This document shows, piece after piece, positions 9,191-17,233 of a stretch of DNA of 35,977 nt. The notes below the pieces were generated by a model. It saw only the letters and a program-made list of their open reading frames with translations. It made no database searches and had not been told where the DNA came from. Origin of the DNA: Clostridia bacterium (lineage in GTDB: Bacteria; Bacillota; Clostridia; Lachnospirales; Lachnospiraceae). A program made the position numbers and the translations under genes. The first letter of the stretch is position 1. Each line of letters starts with the position of its first letter. The stretch covers positions 1 to 35,977 of the forward strand of contig JAQXQS010000005.1 in assembly GCA_029101305.1 (NCBI GenBank). Direction: 5' to 3'.

Positions 9191-9991
9191 TCAGCGCTTT
9201 CTCAGCTTCAGCATCTGTCTTGCTTCATCCGGGGTTGCAGGTTCCAGACCCATAGCGCGGATCAGATTTACCAGTTTCTCCACAACCTGCCAGTTATACT
9301 GGGCTTCAACTCCATCAGAAAGATAAGCACTGTCTTCAAAGCCAACACGCACTACTGTTGCACCCATGGCAATTGCAGCAGCCAGGAAGGTCCAATTGTC
9401 ACGTCCGAAATGAGTAACACCCCAAAGGGAATCTGATGGGACAAAAGAACGGAAAGCTGCCAGCATTTCCGGGGTTGGCTGCATACCGCCTTTATGTCCG
9501 AATACCAGGTTAAACAGCATCGGATCTGCAAATGGCTGCTCTCCTCTTACGATCTGCATATTATGGATCATTCCAATGTCAAATACTTCTGTTTCCGGAA
9601 GGATTCCTCTTTTATAAACTGCATCTGCACAATAACGGATATCATCAAAGGAATTGATGTATACGGCTTCTCCAAGGTTTGTGCTGCCACCATTCAGGGA
9701 GGCACTTTCTACCTTTGGATAATCCAGGGGATTGCAGCGGTCCTGGATATTCATGTCAGAAACACCACCTGTAGATGCCTGGACTACCACATCGGTACGT
9801 TTCAGGATCTCATCAAAACATTCAGACATATAAGTAATATCTGGAGTCAGGCTGCCATCTGGTTTTCTGCAATGAAGATGGCACATGGCTGCACCAAGCT
9901 TCACGCTCTTCTCTACATCTTCTGCAAGTTTTACTGCATCTACACTGGTTCCCGCCTGTACCGGAGCCAGGGATATGATTACTTTTCGCAT
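9191..9991 (-). CDS. BKACE family beta-keto acid cleavage enzyme (DUF849)
   Basis: Zn-dependent TIM-barrel enzyme of 266 residues. Characterised members (3-keto-5-aminohexanoate cleavage enzyme and relatives) condense a beta-keto acid with acetyl-CoA and release acetoacetate plus a new acyl-CoA. The metal ligands are visible as the HxH in CHLHCRKPDG (His38, His40), and the signature RVGFEDS near 216-222 carries the conserved glutamate. The ATG at 9991 follows GGGAGG. It lies 32 bp downstream of the DUF1537 kinase gene and clearly belongs to the same operon. No lysine-fermentation genes surround it, so the lysine-pathway substrate is unlikely; a beta-keto sugar acid or its phosphate made by the neighbouring enzymes is inferred. 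Family assignment is firm, substrate unknown. Confidence 0.88.
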   Translation of the reverse strand: MRKVIISLAPVQAGTSVDAVKLAEDVEKSVKLGAAMCHLHCRKPDGSLTPDITYMSECFDEILKRTDVVVQASTGGVSDMNIQDRCNPLDYPKVESASLNGGSTNLGEAVYINSFDDIRYCADAVYKRGILPETEVFDIGMIHNMQIVRGEQPFADPMLFNLVFGHKGGMQPTPEMLAAFRSFVPSDSLWGVTHFGRDNWTFLAAAIAMGATVVRVGFEDSAYLSDGVEAQYNWQVVEKLVNLIRAMGLEPATPDEARQMLKLRKR

Positions 9992-10023
9992 TTTATAAAC
10001 CTCCCATTGCGTTGCTATTTAAT

Positions 10024-11505
10024 TCAAATCAACTCTTCTACAATTTCTTTCAACGTAGCAACTTCCCCCACGTTTCCAGGGAAAATAATATAAGGCATTC
10101 CCGGGAATTTGCTTTCTTCCCCTGTCATCCACACCGGGATTCCTTTTTTCACCTGCCCCATAACACGGGCCTTCTTCACGCGAAGCGCCTTGGTTCCTAC
10201 ATCTGAGGATGTGATTCCGCCCTTGGCAATAATGAATTTGGGTTTCACAGAAAGCTTTCCAATAATACTTGTCACTGCATTGGAAATCTTTACGGAAATC
10301 TGCAGTTTTTCTTCCGGAGTCATATTCTCCGGGGCAAGAAGCTGTCTGCTTGTATAAATTACAACGGTTCTGCCAGACAGAATTTTTTCCTCTGCCGCTT
10401 TTACCGTTCTCTCTACCTCTTTTTCCAGTCCGTTTTCCTCAAATACGGTATTTACCTGGAATTCCATAAAATCAGCCTGTCCTTCAAGCTCCTTCAGACA
10501 GTTCAGCTGATCTGTGGTTTTCTTCACATGGGAACCGATCAGCACGATTCCCCCATTCTTGGTATCCCCCTCTAACTGCGTTCTTCCAAGAAGAGGCTGG
10601 TCAGACACACGGCCCATTACTTTTGTGAAAGCAGCTGCAGTTCTTGCCATATAATGTTTTCCCGCTTTCATGGCAAGGACAAGTGCTGCGCAGAATACTT
10701 TCAGATCTGCATAAGAAACTGCATTTACTATAATCTTCGCCATATTCTGTGCAGACATAAGCTTCGTCTTGATTCCCTGTACGTCCAATGCGTTTAATTC
10801 TTCCAGGGAAATAGAAATGCAGTCCTCTTTATGGTACTTTCCTTCCGTTTTTTCTTCCACATATTCTGTAAGATCAGATGATTTATAACCAAAGGTCTTG
10901 TCCTTGGCAAACTCTGTCATCCCGGCTGGAATCAGCTTGTCCTGCTCTTTTACATAATGGATGTTATCCATTGTATAACGGCCGCCTTCCGGGAAAAACG
11001 GGCAAAGAATTTCGCCATCTATCTCTAAGGTCACAGGATTTCTATCGCCTATATTTGTACAATTATTCTTATCTTTCCCAGTCTCCTCGTTCTGCATCAA
11101 TGTCTCTGCAAGCATTCTGGTTTCCAGTGGATAATGGCCTCTTAAAGTGGAATCGCCACGGGAAATGATCATAAAATCCTGTCCCAGTTCATCCGCTACT
11201 TTCTTCACCCTTTTTGCAATATCCTGGTGGACTCTGGTAGTTTCCTCCACGGAAAAGCTGCGGGAATTGGTAAGAATAAAGAACATGGATTCTTTTTCCT
11301 GGAATCCCTTGCGAATGGATTCTTCCTCCCAGTCTGTATAAACGGACACATCATGAACAGTCTGTACACCGGTGGGATCGTCATCCAGTACCACCAGTTT
11401 TTTATGAAAACCCTCCATCGCCTGGGCAAGAAGAGCTTCTGCTTTGTTCTCATCCGTTTTGGTTTTTTCTTCTATGGTTGTAAAGGGAATGATCTTATAT
11501 TCCAT
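10024..11505 (-). CDS. Four-carbon acid sugar kinase family protein (DUF1537)
   Basis: ATP-dependent kinase of the DUF1537 family, 493 residues. Known members phosphorylate D-threonate, D-erythronate, 3-oxo-tetronates or 3-oxo-isoapionate. The N-terminal substrate-binding domain contains the family signature VVLDDDPTGVQTVHD (about residues 35-49), and the C-terminal nucleotide-binding domain contains KGGITSSDVG and the closing FPGNVGE. Start at 11505 follows GGAGA. It lies between GH127 (48 bp upstream) and BKACE (32 bp downstream). None of the usual partners (a dehydrogenase, OtnI/OtnC-type isomerase/decarboxylase, or PdxA2) is in the window, so the standard tetronate pathway is not complete here. 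The pairing with BKACE suggests a phosphorylated beta-keto sugar acid as intermediate; that is inference. Confidence 0.9.
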   Translation of the reverse strand: MEYKIIPFTTIEEKTKTDENKAEALLAQAMEGFHKKLVVLDDDPTGVQTVHDVSVYTDWEEESIRKGFQEKESMFFILTNSRSFSVEETTRVHQDIAKRVKKVADELGQDFMIISRGDSTLRGHYPLETRMLAETLMQNEETGKDKNNCTNIGDRNPVTLEIDGEILCPFFPEGGRYTMDNIHYVKEQDKLIPAGMTEFAKDKTFGYKSSDLTEYVEEKTEGKYHKEDCISISLEELNALDVQGIKTKLMSAQNMAKIIVNAVSYADLKVFCAALVLAMKAGKHYMARTAAAFTKVMGRVSDQPLLGRTQLEGDTKNGGIVLIGSHVKKTTDQLNCLKELEGQADFMEFQVNTVFEENGLEKEVERTVKAAEEKILSGRTVVIYTSRQLLAPENMTPEEKLQISVKISNAVTSIIGKLSVKPKFIIAKGGITSSDVGTKALRVKKARVMGQVKKGIPVWMTGEESKFPGMPYIIFPGNVGEVATLKEIVEELI

Positions 11506-11553
11506 ATTTATAAATTCTCCATTCTGAATCTTTACTTTTTTGAGAGGCAGCTT

Positions 11554-13515
11554 TTATACTGTATACGCAATCGGGAACCAGATCCGCATCTCGCCGTAAT
11601 CACGGTTATCCCACGCATAATAAGGGATCAGGCGTACCTGTTTCCTGCCCATACCGTGATATTTCAGCGACTGGTACAGGGCATTTCTGTCGAATTCAGA
11701 ACGGTCAATGGCATATTCTTCTGTTTCCAGAGCTGTCATTTTTCTTCCCTGGATCTCGTACTCCACAGGAGTAAATTCTGCATTCAGATCCAGATAAATA
11801 TCATCCAGAGTGGCCGCCTGTGTATCCACACTTTCACAGCAGTATACCAGCGGTCCACGCTCGATTGCTGCCTGTCCCACGGTTTCCTCCACCATGTTAT
11901 TGGCAACTGTATAGCGGACTTCCATATCCAGATTCAGCTGTACATCCATATTCTGTGGATCTTCCACCAGAATATCCAGATAAGTTCCTGCATCCTCTTT
12001 TGCAAGCCCCCGGTCTACTGCCCCACCTTTGATGGAACCACCTGCTGCCCAGCCTGGGACACGAAGTCTCAGATGAACCGGTGCATTTACTTTCACATCT
12101 TTTGTAGTGAAATGAATCGCTCCATCAAAAGGATAATCTGTAGACTGAACAAGTGTAAATTCACCACCGTTTTCCAGTTTCACCTGTGCCTCACTTGCAC
12201 CGTACATACCAGTCCATACGCTGTTATCAGAGGTCAGGTATGCATATTCGCTGGACTGCGCAATGGTTCTTGCCAGGTTTGGAGGGCAACAGTAGCTGAG
12301 AATGTATTCACTTCTGGTAAGGGGCCAGATCAGCTTATAATCAAGCTCTTTGGCACGTCTTAACATATTTTCATAGAAAAATCTCTTCCCATCCAGGCTA
12401 AGTGCAGCCAGATTGGTATTTAACATCATGCGCTCAAGAATATCGAAATACTCTGCCTTCGGCTCCAGCTGGAACATACGGTATGCCCAGAAAACACCGC
12501 CAAGAGACGCACAGGTCTCATTGTATGCAGTAATATTCGGAAGCTGATATTCATAACCATAAGCCTGATGTACAAGCTGGTGGTCAAAGAAATATCCATA
12601 GGGAGATGCTCCGTTGTATAGCGCTCCACAGCCACCGGTAATATAAATTTTTTTATCCACAAGGCTTCTCCACACTTTGTGGAGTACTTCCATATAATCA
12701 GGATCCTCCTCTTCCAGACAAAGATCCGCTACGCCTGCATAGAGATAGTTGGCACGCACTGCATGGCCAAGAATCTTCTCGTGCTGTTTCAGCGGAATTT
12801 TATCCTGATTATCATCCATACCGTTTTTCACACTATCGCGAAGAGCGATTGCCTGTTTCGCAAGCTTCAGATAACGTTTGTCACCAGTAGTACGGTACAT
12901 TTCCACAAGTCCCATATAGTGAGATGGGCAGACTGCGGTCTGCACTTCCCCGGTGCGCTCTGCCTCTTCATAAAGATGCTCCAGATAGTCTGCTGTTTTT
13001 GCTGCAATGGCAAGGAAATTATCTTTTCCGGTAATTCTCTTGTGTACGCAGGCAGCGGTAAACATATGTCCGAAATTATAGACCTCGAAATCGTTAATAT
13101 CTCCCATTCTGGAAACACCGTTGCCGCTTCTTTCCCCAATGATCTGCTTAGTGGAAAGGTATCCGTCCGGCTGCTGTGCCCTGCCGATCAGGTCTATGTA
13201 ATCCTCAATTTCGTCCTTCAGCTGCCGGTTATCTGTCTGATACGCTGTATAGATGGCAGATTCCATCCATTTATAAAAGTCTCCGTCGCCGAAAACGGTT
13301 CCGTCAAAGTCTCCCTGTGCATCCCCTGCACAGATTTTAAAATTCTCTACTACATGGCTGATATCCTTGCTGTCAAACATGTGCTTCAGCTGGGGCACTG
13401 TGCTGTTGGCGCAGGTATCAAAGCGCTCCTTCCAAAGACCGCCTGTCCATTTTACTTTCATTCCGTCAAGGGCGTGAACCTTTGCGTATGGGGATCTGGT
13501 TGTATCTGTAAGCAT
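11554..13515 (-). CDS. GH127 family glycoside hydrolase (beta-L-arabinofuranosidase-like)
   Basis: Retaining, Zn-dependent glycosidase of 653 residues, close to the size of characterised GH127 enzymes. The cysteine nucleophile cluster CC at 409-410 (YCCPPN) and the acid/metal ligands E333 and C335 (NETCAS) match the Glu/Cys/Cys-Cys zinc site of Bifidobacterium HypBA1. The (alpha/alpha)6 barrel spans about 1-430, followed by beta-sandwich domains. No signal peptide, so it is cytoplasmic. The family cuts beta-L-arabinofuranosides; one GH127 member has been reported to release aceric acid from rhamnogalacturonan II, which matters because acid-sugar enzymes follow in this operon. The ATG at 13515 follows AAGGAG. 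It lies 48 bp from both neighbours. Specificity within the family is not resolvable by eye. Confidence 0.92.
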   Translation of the reverse strand: MLTDTTRSPYAKVHALDGMKVKWTGGLWKERFDTCANSTVPQLKHMFDSKDISHVVENFKICAGDAQGDFDGTVFGDGDFYKWMESAIYTAYQTDNRQLKDEIEDYIDLIGRAQQPDGYLSTKQIIGERSGNGVSRMGDINDFEVYNFGHMFTAACVHKRITGKDNFLAIAAKTADYLEHLYEEAERTGEVQTAVCPSHYMGLVEMYRTTGDKRYLKLAKQAIALRDSVKNGMDDNQDKIPLKQHEKILGHAVRANYLYAGVADLCLEEEDPDYMEVLHKVWRSLVDKKIYITGGCGALYNGASPYGYFFDHQLVHQAYGYEYQLPNITAYNETCASLGGVFWAYRMFQLEPKAEYFDILERMMLNTNLAALSLDGKRFFYENMLRRAKELDYKLIWPLTRSEYILSYCCPPNLARTIAQSSEYAYLTSDNSVWTGMYGASEAQVKLENGGEFTLVQSTDYPFDGAIHFTTKDVKVNAPVHLRLRVPGWAAGGSIKGGAVDRGLAKEDAGTYLDILVEDPQNMDVQLNLDMEVRYTVANNMVEETVGQAAIERGPLVYCCESVDTQAATLDDIYLDLNAEFTPVEYEIQGRKMTALETEEYAIDRSEFDRNALYQSLKYHGMGRKQVRLIPYYAWDNRDYGEMRIWFPIAYTV

Positions 13516-13563
13516 GGTTGTTCTCCTTAATTCTGATAAAAATCATTATGTATATAAATTATT

Positions 13564-14229
13564 TTATAATCCCTTAGCCTTCAGTGCAGCAGCAAGTGCC
13601 TGGGCACCAAACCGCGGGCTGGAAAGTACCGGTTTGCCGATTTTCTCATGAATTGCATCTTCTGCATAAGCCATAGAGCCCTGTGCCAGAAGAATTACAT
13701 CTACCTGATCTGCAATCTCTGCTGCTTTTCCACAAAGTAAAGCTTTAAACTTGTCCTGATCTGCGCCGAACGCATCTACCAGTCCATCTACCAGCTCTAC
13801 ATGCTTATTCATTTCTCTTGCAACACGTGCAACTGTATTTTTCGTCGGTTCAAGAGTGGTAGGAAGAGTGGCAAGTACGCCTACCCGAAGTCCCAGGCGG
13901 GCTGCTTCACGGCACATTTCCTCATCAATACGCACAATAGGGATTCCGGTATAACGTCCGATACTCTGCGCTGCATCTGCAACCTCTCCTACTGAAGAAC
14001 AGCAATTCAGAATTGCATCAGCTCCGTCGGAAACAGCCTGCATATACATGCCAACAAGGCGGGCTGCTGCTCCGGCAGTTACATAGCCATGTTCTCTTAC
14101 CTCTGCCAGAATAGACGGATCCTGATAATTCAAAATCTCCGGTGCATCGCCCAGATTCTTTCTGATTTCTTCATTCACGCACTCAATTAATTCCGGTGTG
14201 GTACTTGTGTAAACAATTCCTAATTTCAT
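13564..14229 (-). CDS. Asp/Glu racemase superfamily protein lacking the second catalytic cysteine
   Basis: A 221-residue protein with the two-lobed Asp/Glu/hydantoin racemase fold (KLGIVYTSTTPELIE at the start). The first active-site region is DAILNCCSSVGEV with Cys76/Cys77. The equivalent of the second catalytic Cys, usually in a GCT/GCG-type turn, reads LLAQGSMAY near 181-189, so the cysteine pair needed for two-base racemisation is missing. An isomerase, lyase or decarboxylase role, as in other single-Cys members, is more likely than racemisation. It is the first gene of an operon with GH127, the DUF1537 kinase and BKACE, and has its own promoter candidate. The ATG at 14229 follows AAGGAGA. 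Substrate is inferred to be a sugar acid related to that pathway; not established. Confidence 0.8.
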   Translation of the reverse strand: MKLGIVYTSTTPELIECVNEEIRKNLGDAPEILNYQDPSILAEVREHGYVTAGAAARLVGMYMQAVSDGADAILNCCSSVGEVADAAQSIGRYTGIPIVRIDEEMCREAARLGLRVGVLATLPTTLEPTKNTVARVAREMNKHVELVDGLVDAFGADQDKFKALLCGKAAEIADQVDVILLAQGSMAYAEDAIHEKIGKPVLSSPRFGAQALAAALKAKGL

Positions 14230-14355
14230 TTTATCTCTCTCCTTCTCTTAAGACGCTGTTAAGCTCTCTGATCTTATACTTTTATAGTTTCACTTGTTAA
14301 TTTTGCCTATCAAATATGATTTTTTGCGTCCAATCTTTTAATAATCTATACAAAA

Positions 14356-14385
14356 ATTTTACGATTATGGAGCTGTCCGCGTCAA
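14356..14385 (-). promoter_or_regulatory. Candidate sigma-A promoter for the racemase/GH127/DUF1537/BKACE operon
   Basis: Minus strand: -35 TTGACG (14385-14380), 18-bp spacer, -10 TAAAAT (14361-14356), about 120 bp upstream of the ATG at 14229. Just upstream (14408-14418) the minus strand carries AAATAAAAGTG, close to the AAATAAAGT motif repeated before the isomerase operon, so one regulator may bind both places. Found by eye. Confidence 0.45.
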
Positions 14386-14493
14386 GTCCAATTTATTTAT
14401 TTAGTGTCACTTTTATTTGTGTTAAAGCCTATCATCGAAATACGAAACATTTTTGCGATTTGCCCTGAACAGTTCTATTAATTCCATATTTAT

Positions 14494-14539
14494 AAACGGG
14501 ATTTCACAAGCATGATACCGCCATGTAAAATCCCGTTTT
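14494..14539 (-). terminator. Terminator after the FGGY kinase gene
   Basis: An 11-bp perfect inverted repeat (AAACGGGATTT / AAATCCCGTTT at 14494-14504 and 14528-14538) with a 23-nt loop lies 54 bp past the kinase stop. The minus-strand stem ends in CCCGTTTATAAATA. It separates the isomerase/transketolase/kinase operon from the next one. The rest of the 363-bp gap (14230-14592) holds the promoter candidate listed above and AT-rich sequence with no gene. Confidence 0.65.
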
Positions 14540-14592
14540 ATATCATTTTAAATATACATTTTTTATCTGGACAATATCGCGCAATTACAAAT

Positions 14593-16068
14593 TTATTTAT
14601 TCGTAATCACCGACGCTACCGCTTTCTTCCATCCAGCATACTTCTTTTCCCGTTTCTCTGCATCCATAGCCGGTTTGTAAGACACACGGTTCAGTTTGCC
14701 AAAAATCCTTTCATCCCATACCCCAAGACGAAGTCCTGCCGCGTAAGCCGGTCCGATTGCGGAAAGCTCTTCAGAGTCCGGAACCAGTACACCTGCGTCC
14801 GCAATATTACTCTGGAACTGCATCAGGTAATCATTTCTGGTGGGGCCGCCGTCTACACGAAGTTCCTTAACCGGAACCCCAGCATCCTCTGCCATTGCCA
14901 GCACTACATCTGTGATCTGGTAAGCAATACACTCTACTGCTGCACGTACAAACTCTGCCTTGCGGGTAGTACGGCTCATTCCTACTACAGAAGCTCTTGC
15001 TTCACTATCCCAGTAAGGTGCGCCAAGACCACTGAATGCCGGAACCAGGTACAGGTTATCTTCCTGAATAGCCTCTTTTGCCAGTTTGCCAGTTTCACCT
15101 GGGGAAGAAATAAGCTGGAGGTCATCTTTCAGCCATGTGATAACCGCGCCTGTGTAATTCAGGTTTCCTTCCAGGACATAATTTACCTTGCCGCCGATTT
15201 TCCATGCAAGGGAAGTTACAACTCCATGAGTGCTGAGGGTTGGTTTTTCCCCGATATTCATCATAATGGAGGAGCCTGTTCCATAGGTAGCTTTTGTCAT
15301 GCCAGGCTGAAGGCAGCCCTGTCCGAAAAGAGAACCATGGGAATCACCAAGCACACCGTGAATCGGTACTTTCTTCGGGAGAAGTCCCTCGAAGTCGGTC
15401 TCACCAAAGCATGCATCAGAGTCTGTCATCTCAGCCATATTGGCCGGGTCAATGCCAAACAGCCCACAGATTTCCTCATCCCATTTCAGGTCAAAGATGT
15501 TAAAAAGCTGGGTTCTGGATGCATTGGAATAGTCTGTTCTATATTCTTTTCCCCCAGTCAGCTTGTAAACCAGCCAGCTGTCGATGGTTCCATGGCAGAT
15601 TTCATGGCGTTCTGCCGCTTCTTTAGCGCCTTCTTCATTTTCCAGAAGCCAGGCAATCTTAGATGCCGGGAAATACGGAGAAAGATTCATACCTGTTTTC
15701 TGGCGGATCATTTCTGCTGCACCGGCTTTCTCTACACGGGCACAGATATCCACTGCACGGGCACACTGCCATACCACTGCATTTCCGTACGGTTTGCCTG
15801 TAATCCGGTTCCATGCAAGAGAAGTCTCACGCTGGTTGCTGATTCCAAGACCAACTACGCATTCTTTGTCAACACCCTCCAGAAGTTCTTTCACAACAGC
15901 CAGTACATTGCTGTAAATTTCCTCCGGGTCATGGGAAACCCAGCCTTTTTCATTGATGATCTGTCTGTGCGGGCGGTCAGTACGGCGCATGATACTGCCA
16001 GTCTCATCGAAAAGAAGTGCCTTGGTCCCCTGGGTACTCTGGTCGATACTTATGATATATTTTGCCAT
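14593..16068 (-). CDS. FGGY-family sugar kinase (glycerol/xylulose-kinase-like)
   Basis: ATP-dependent kinase of 491 residues with the FGGY two-domain fold. The N-terminal phosphate-binding loop reads YIISIDQSTQGTKALLFD, the substrate loop includes NQRETSLAWNR, and the second nucleotide-binding lobe contains TKATYGTGSSIMMN and the family signature around VKELRVDGGPTRNDYLMQFQ. A GTG seven codons upstream is possible, but the ATG at 16068 has AAAGGGGA seven bases before it and gives the canonical N-terminus, so I use it. Closest in style to glycerol kinase, but its place after an isomerase and a split transketolase argues for a ketose substrate; D-apulose is the leading idea (see findings). It is the last gene before a terminator. 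A structured RNA candidate lies in its leader. Confidence 0.9.
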   Translation of the reverse strand: MAKYIISIDQSTQGTKALLFDETGSIMRRTDRPHRQIINEKGWVSHDPEEIYSNVLAVVKELLEGVDKECVVGLGISNQRETSLAWNRITGKPYGNAVVWQCARAVDICARVEKAGAAEMIRQKTGMNLSPYFPASKIAWLLENEEGAKEAAERHEICHGTIDSWLVYKLTGGKEYRTDYSNASRTQLFNIFDLKWDEEICGLFGIDPANMAEMTDSDACFGETDFEGLLPKKVPIHGVLGDSHGSLFGQGCLQPGMTKATYGTGSSIMMNIGEKPTLSTHGVVTSLAWKIGGKVNYVLEGNLNYTGAVITWLKDDLQLISSPGETGKLAKEAIQEDNLYLVPAFSGLGAPYWDSEARASVVGMSRTTRKAEFVRAAVECIAYQITDVVLAMAEDAGVPVKELRVDGGPTRNDYLMQFQSNIADAGVLVPDSEELSAIGPAYAAGLRLGVWDERIFGKLNRVSYKPAMDAEKREKKYAGWKKAVASVITNK

Positions 16069-16092
16069 TTTTGCTATCCCCTTTATCACTAT

Positions 16093-16202
16093 TCAAAAAA
16101 CAACAAGCGTGCCTGACCAGGTATGCTCTGCTGTCGATTTCCGATCTATCAGCAACAGAACATACCCAGGAGCTGCATTTATTGCAGTCTGTCAGTCACG
16201 CT
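16093..16202 (-). ncRNA. Candidate structured leader RNA ahead of the FGGY kinase
   Basis: Read on the minus strand, 16202-16106 folds by eye into a three-way junction. P1 is AGCGTG-A-CTGAC pairing GTCAG-G-CACGCT. P2 is CTGCA/TGCAG with a 5-nt loop. P3 is a long arm: GGTATG/CATACC extended by TTCTGTTG/CAGCAGAG and capped by a small GAT/ATC stem. The P1 3' strand is followed at once by TGTTGTTTTTTG, a terminator-like U-tract 25-37 bp before the kinase ATG. This could be a riboswitch or attenuator, or simply an elaborate intercistronic terminator. I do not recognise it as a known class: no T-box, lysine, glycine, purine or cobalamin motif is visible. Confidence 0.45.
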
Positions 16203-16240
16203 AAAGCTTGTTTTGTTATTCACTTTTTACCACTTCTCCG

Positions 16241-16300
16241 CGAGTGTATTTGAAAAAAACTTTCACCAATCTGCACACTCACTTTGCAGGAAATTTTGCC
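16241..16300. repeat. Diverged partial copy of the 162-bp inverted-repeat element
   Basis: Shares long blocks with the right end of the element at 30509-30670 in opposite orientation (TTTGAAAAA, CAATCTGCAC, ACTTTGC, ATTTTGCC), roughly three quarters identical by eye. It starts at the base next to the transketolase C-subunit stop codon. Only the terminal part of the element is recognisable. Confidence 0.5.
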
Positions 16301-17233
16301 TTATTTCAAAGCTTCCACAGCCTTCTTCGCAATTCCCTCAGCATTTAATCCATAATAATCAAATACTTCCTGGGAGGTTCCTGTGATAACTGGTGCATCC
16401 GGAAGTGCCATGTTCAGCACCTTCTTCGGGCAGTTAGCACCAACTACCTGTGCAACCATGGAGCCAAGTCCGCCGAACGGAGCATGCTCTTCAACGGTGA
16501 TCACTGCTTTCGCATTCTGTGCTGCTTTGATCACACCGTCTGCATCAAGAGGTTTCACACAGTACATATCCAGTACTGTTGCGGAGATTCCCTGTGCTTC
16601 CAGTAATTTGGCAGCTTCATTTGCCGGGCGGACCATCTCACCGCAGGCAATGATCGCTACGTCTGTTCCTTCTCTGAGAACAGTTGCCTTGTCCATTTCG
16701 AATGGGCAGTTATCTTCTGTATAAATGTCCTCAACCGGATTTCTTCCTACACGGATGTAAGCCGGTTTCTCATCTTTTAACAGAGCCTCGATCAGGTGCT
16801 TGGTCTGATGACGGTCACTTGGAAGATAAACTCTCATGTTCGGGATTGCAGACATGGCTGCAATATCCTGTGCGGAATGATGGCTCATTCCCAGTGCGCC
16901 GTAGCTTACACCACCGCTGATACCGATCAGGGTAACATTTGTGTTGGAATATGCAACATCAATTTTGGCCTGCTCATAGCTTCTTGTAGATAAGAAGCAG
17001 GCTGGTGAGCATGCGAAAGGCTTCTTTCCACATTTTGCAAGACCTGCGGAAATACTTACCAGGTTCTGCTCTGCGATACCAGTCTCAACGAACTGATCCG
17101 GGAAATTATCTGCAAATGGTGTCATGGAAGCAGATCCTCTGGAGTCACTGCAAAGCACCATAATATCTTTGTCTTCTTTTGCCTTGTCCATCAGTACTTC
17201 ACAGATGGCCTGTCTGTTTGGAATCTTATTCAT
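16301..17233 (-). CDS. Split transketolase, C-terminal (pyrimidine-binding) subunit
   Basis: Carries the TPP-pyrimidine and C-terminal domains of a transketolase, 310 residues. Visible features are the catalytic GIAEQNLVSISAGLA (TPP-activating Glu) and a C-terminal domain (VITVEEHAPFGGLGS). I choose MNKIPNRQA at 17233 over an upstream in-frame start at 17281, because an AAGGAGGCC site sits 7 bp before it and the upstream codons lie inside the partner gene. It overlaps the N-subunit gene by 8 bp, indicating translational coupling and an equimolar complex. The pair transfers a two-carbon ketol unit between sugar phosphates. Given the isomerase upstream and the ketose kinase downstream, it may act on a dedicated substrate such as apulose-4-phosphate rather than pentose-phosphate intermediates. 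That substrate is an inference. Confidence 0.92.
   Translation of the reverse strand: MNKIPNRQAICEVLMDKAKEDKDIMVLCSDSRGSASMTPFADNFPDQFVETGIAEQNLVSISAGLAKCGKKPFACSPACFLSTRSYEQAKIDVAYSNTNVTLIGISGGVSYGALGMSHHSAQDIAAMSAIPNMRVYLPSDRHQTKHLIEALLKDEKPAYIRVGRNPVEDIYTEDNCPFEMDKATVLREGTDVAIIACGEMVRPANEAAKLLEAQGISATVLDMYCVKPLDADGVIKAAQNAKAVITVEEHAPFGGLGSMVAQVVGANCPKKVLNMALPDAPVITGTSQEVFDYYGLNAEGIAKKAVEALK

Noticed and set aside
14512-16116. A 534-codon open frame on the plus strand opposite the FGGY kinase
   Set aside because: Complementary shadow of a well-recognised kinase; no ribosome site, no domain, and Cys/His-rich nonsense composition.
16093-16202. T-box or other known riboswitch before the kinase
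   Set aside because: The conserved T-box sequence and the core motifs of common riboswitches are not present; the region is kept only as an unclassified structured RNA candidate.
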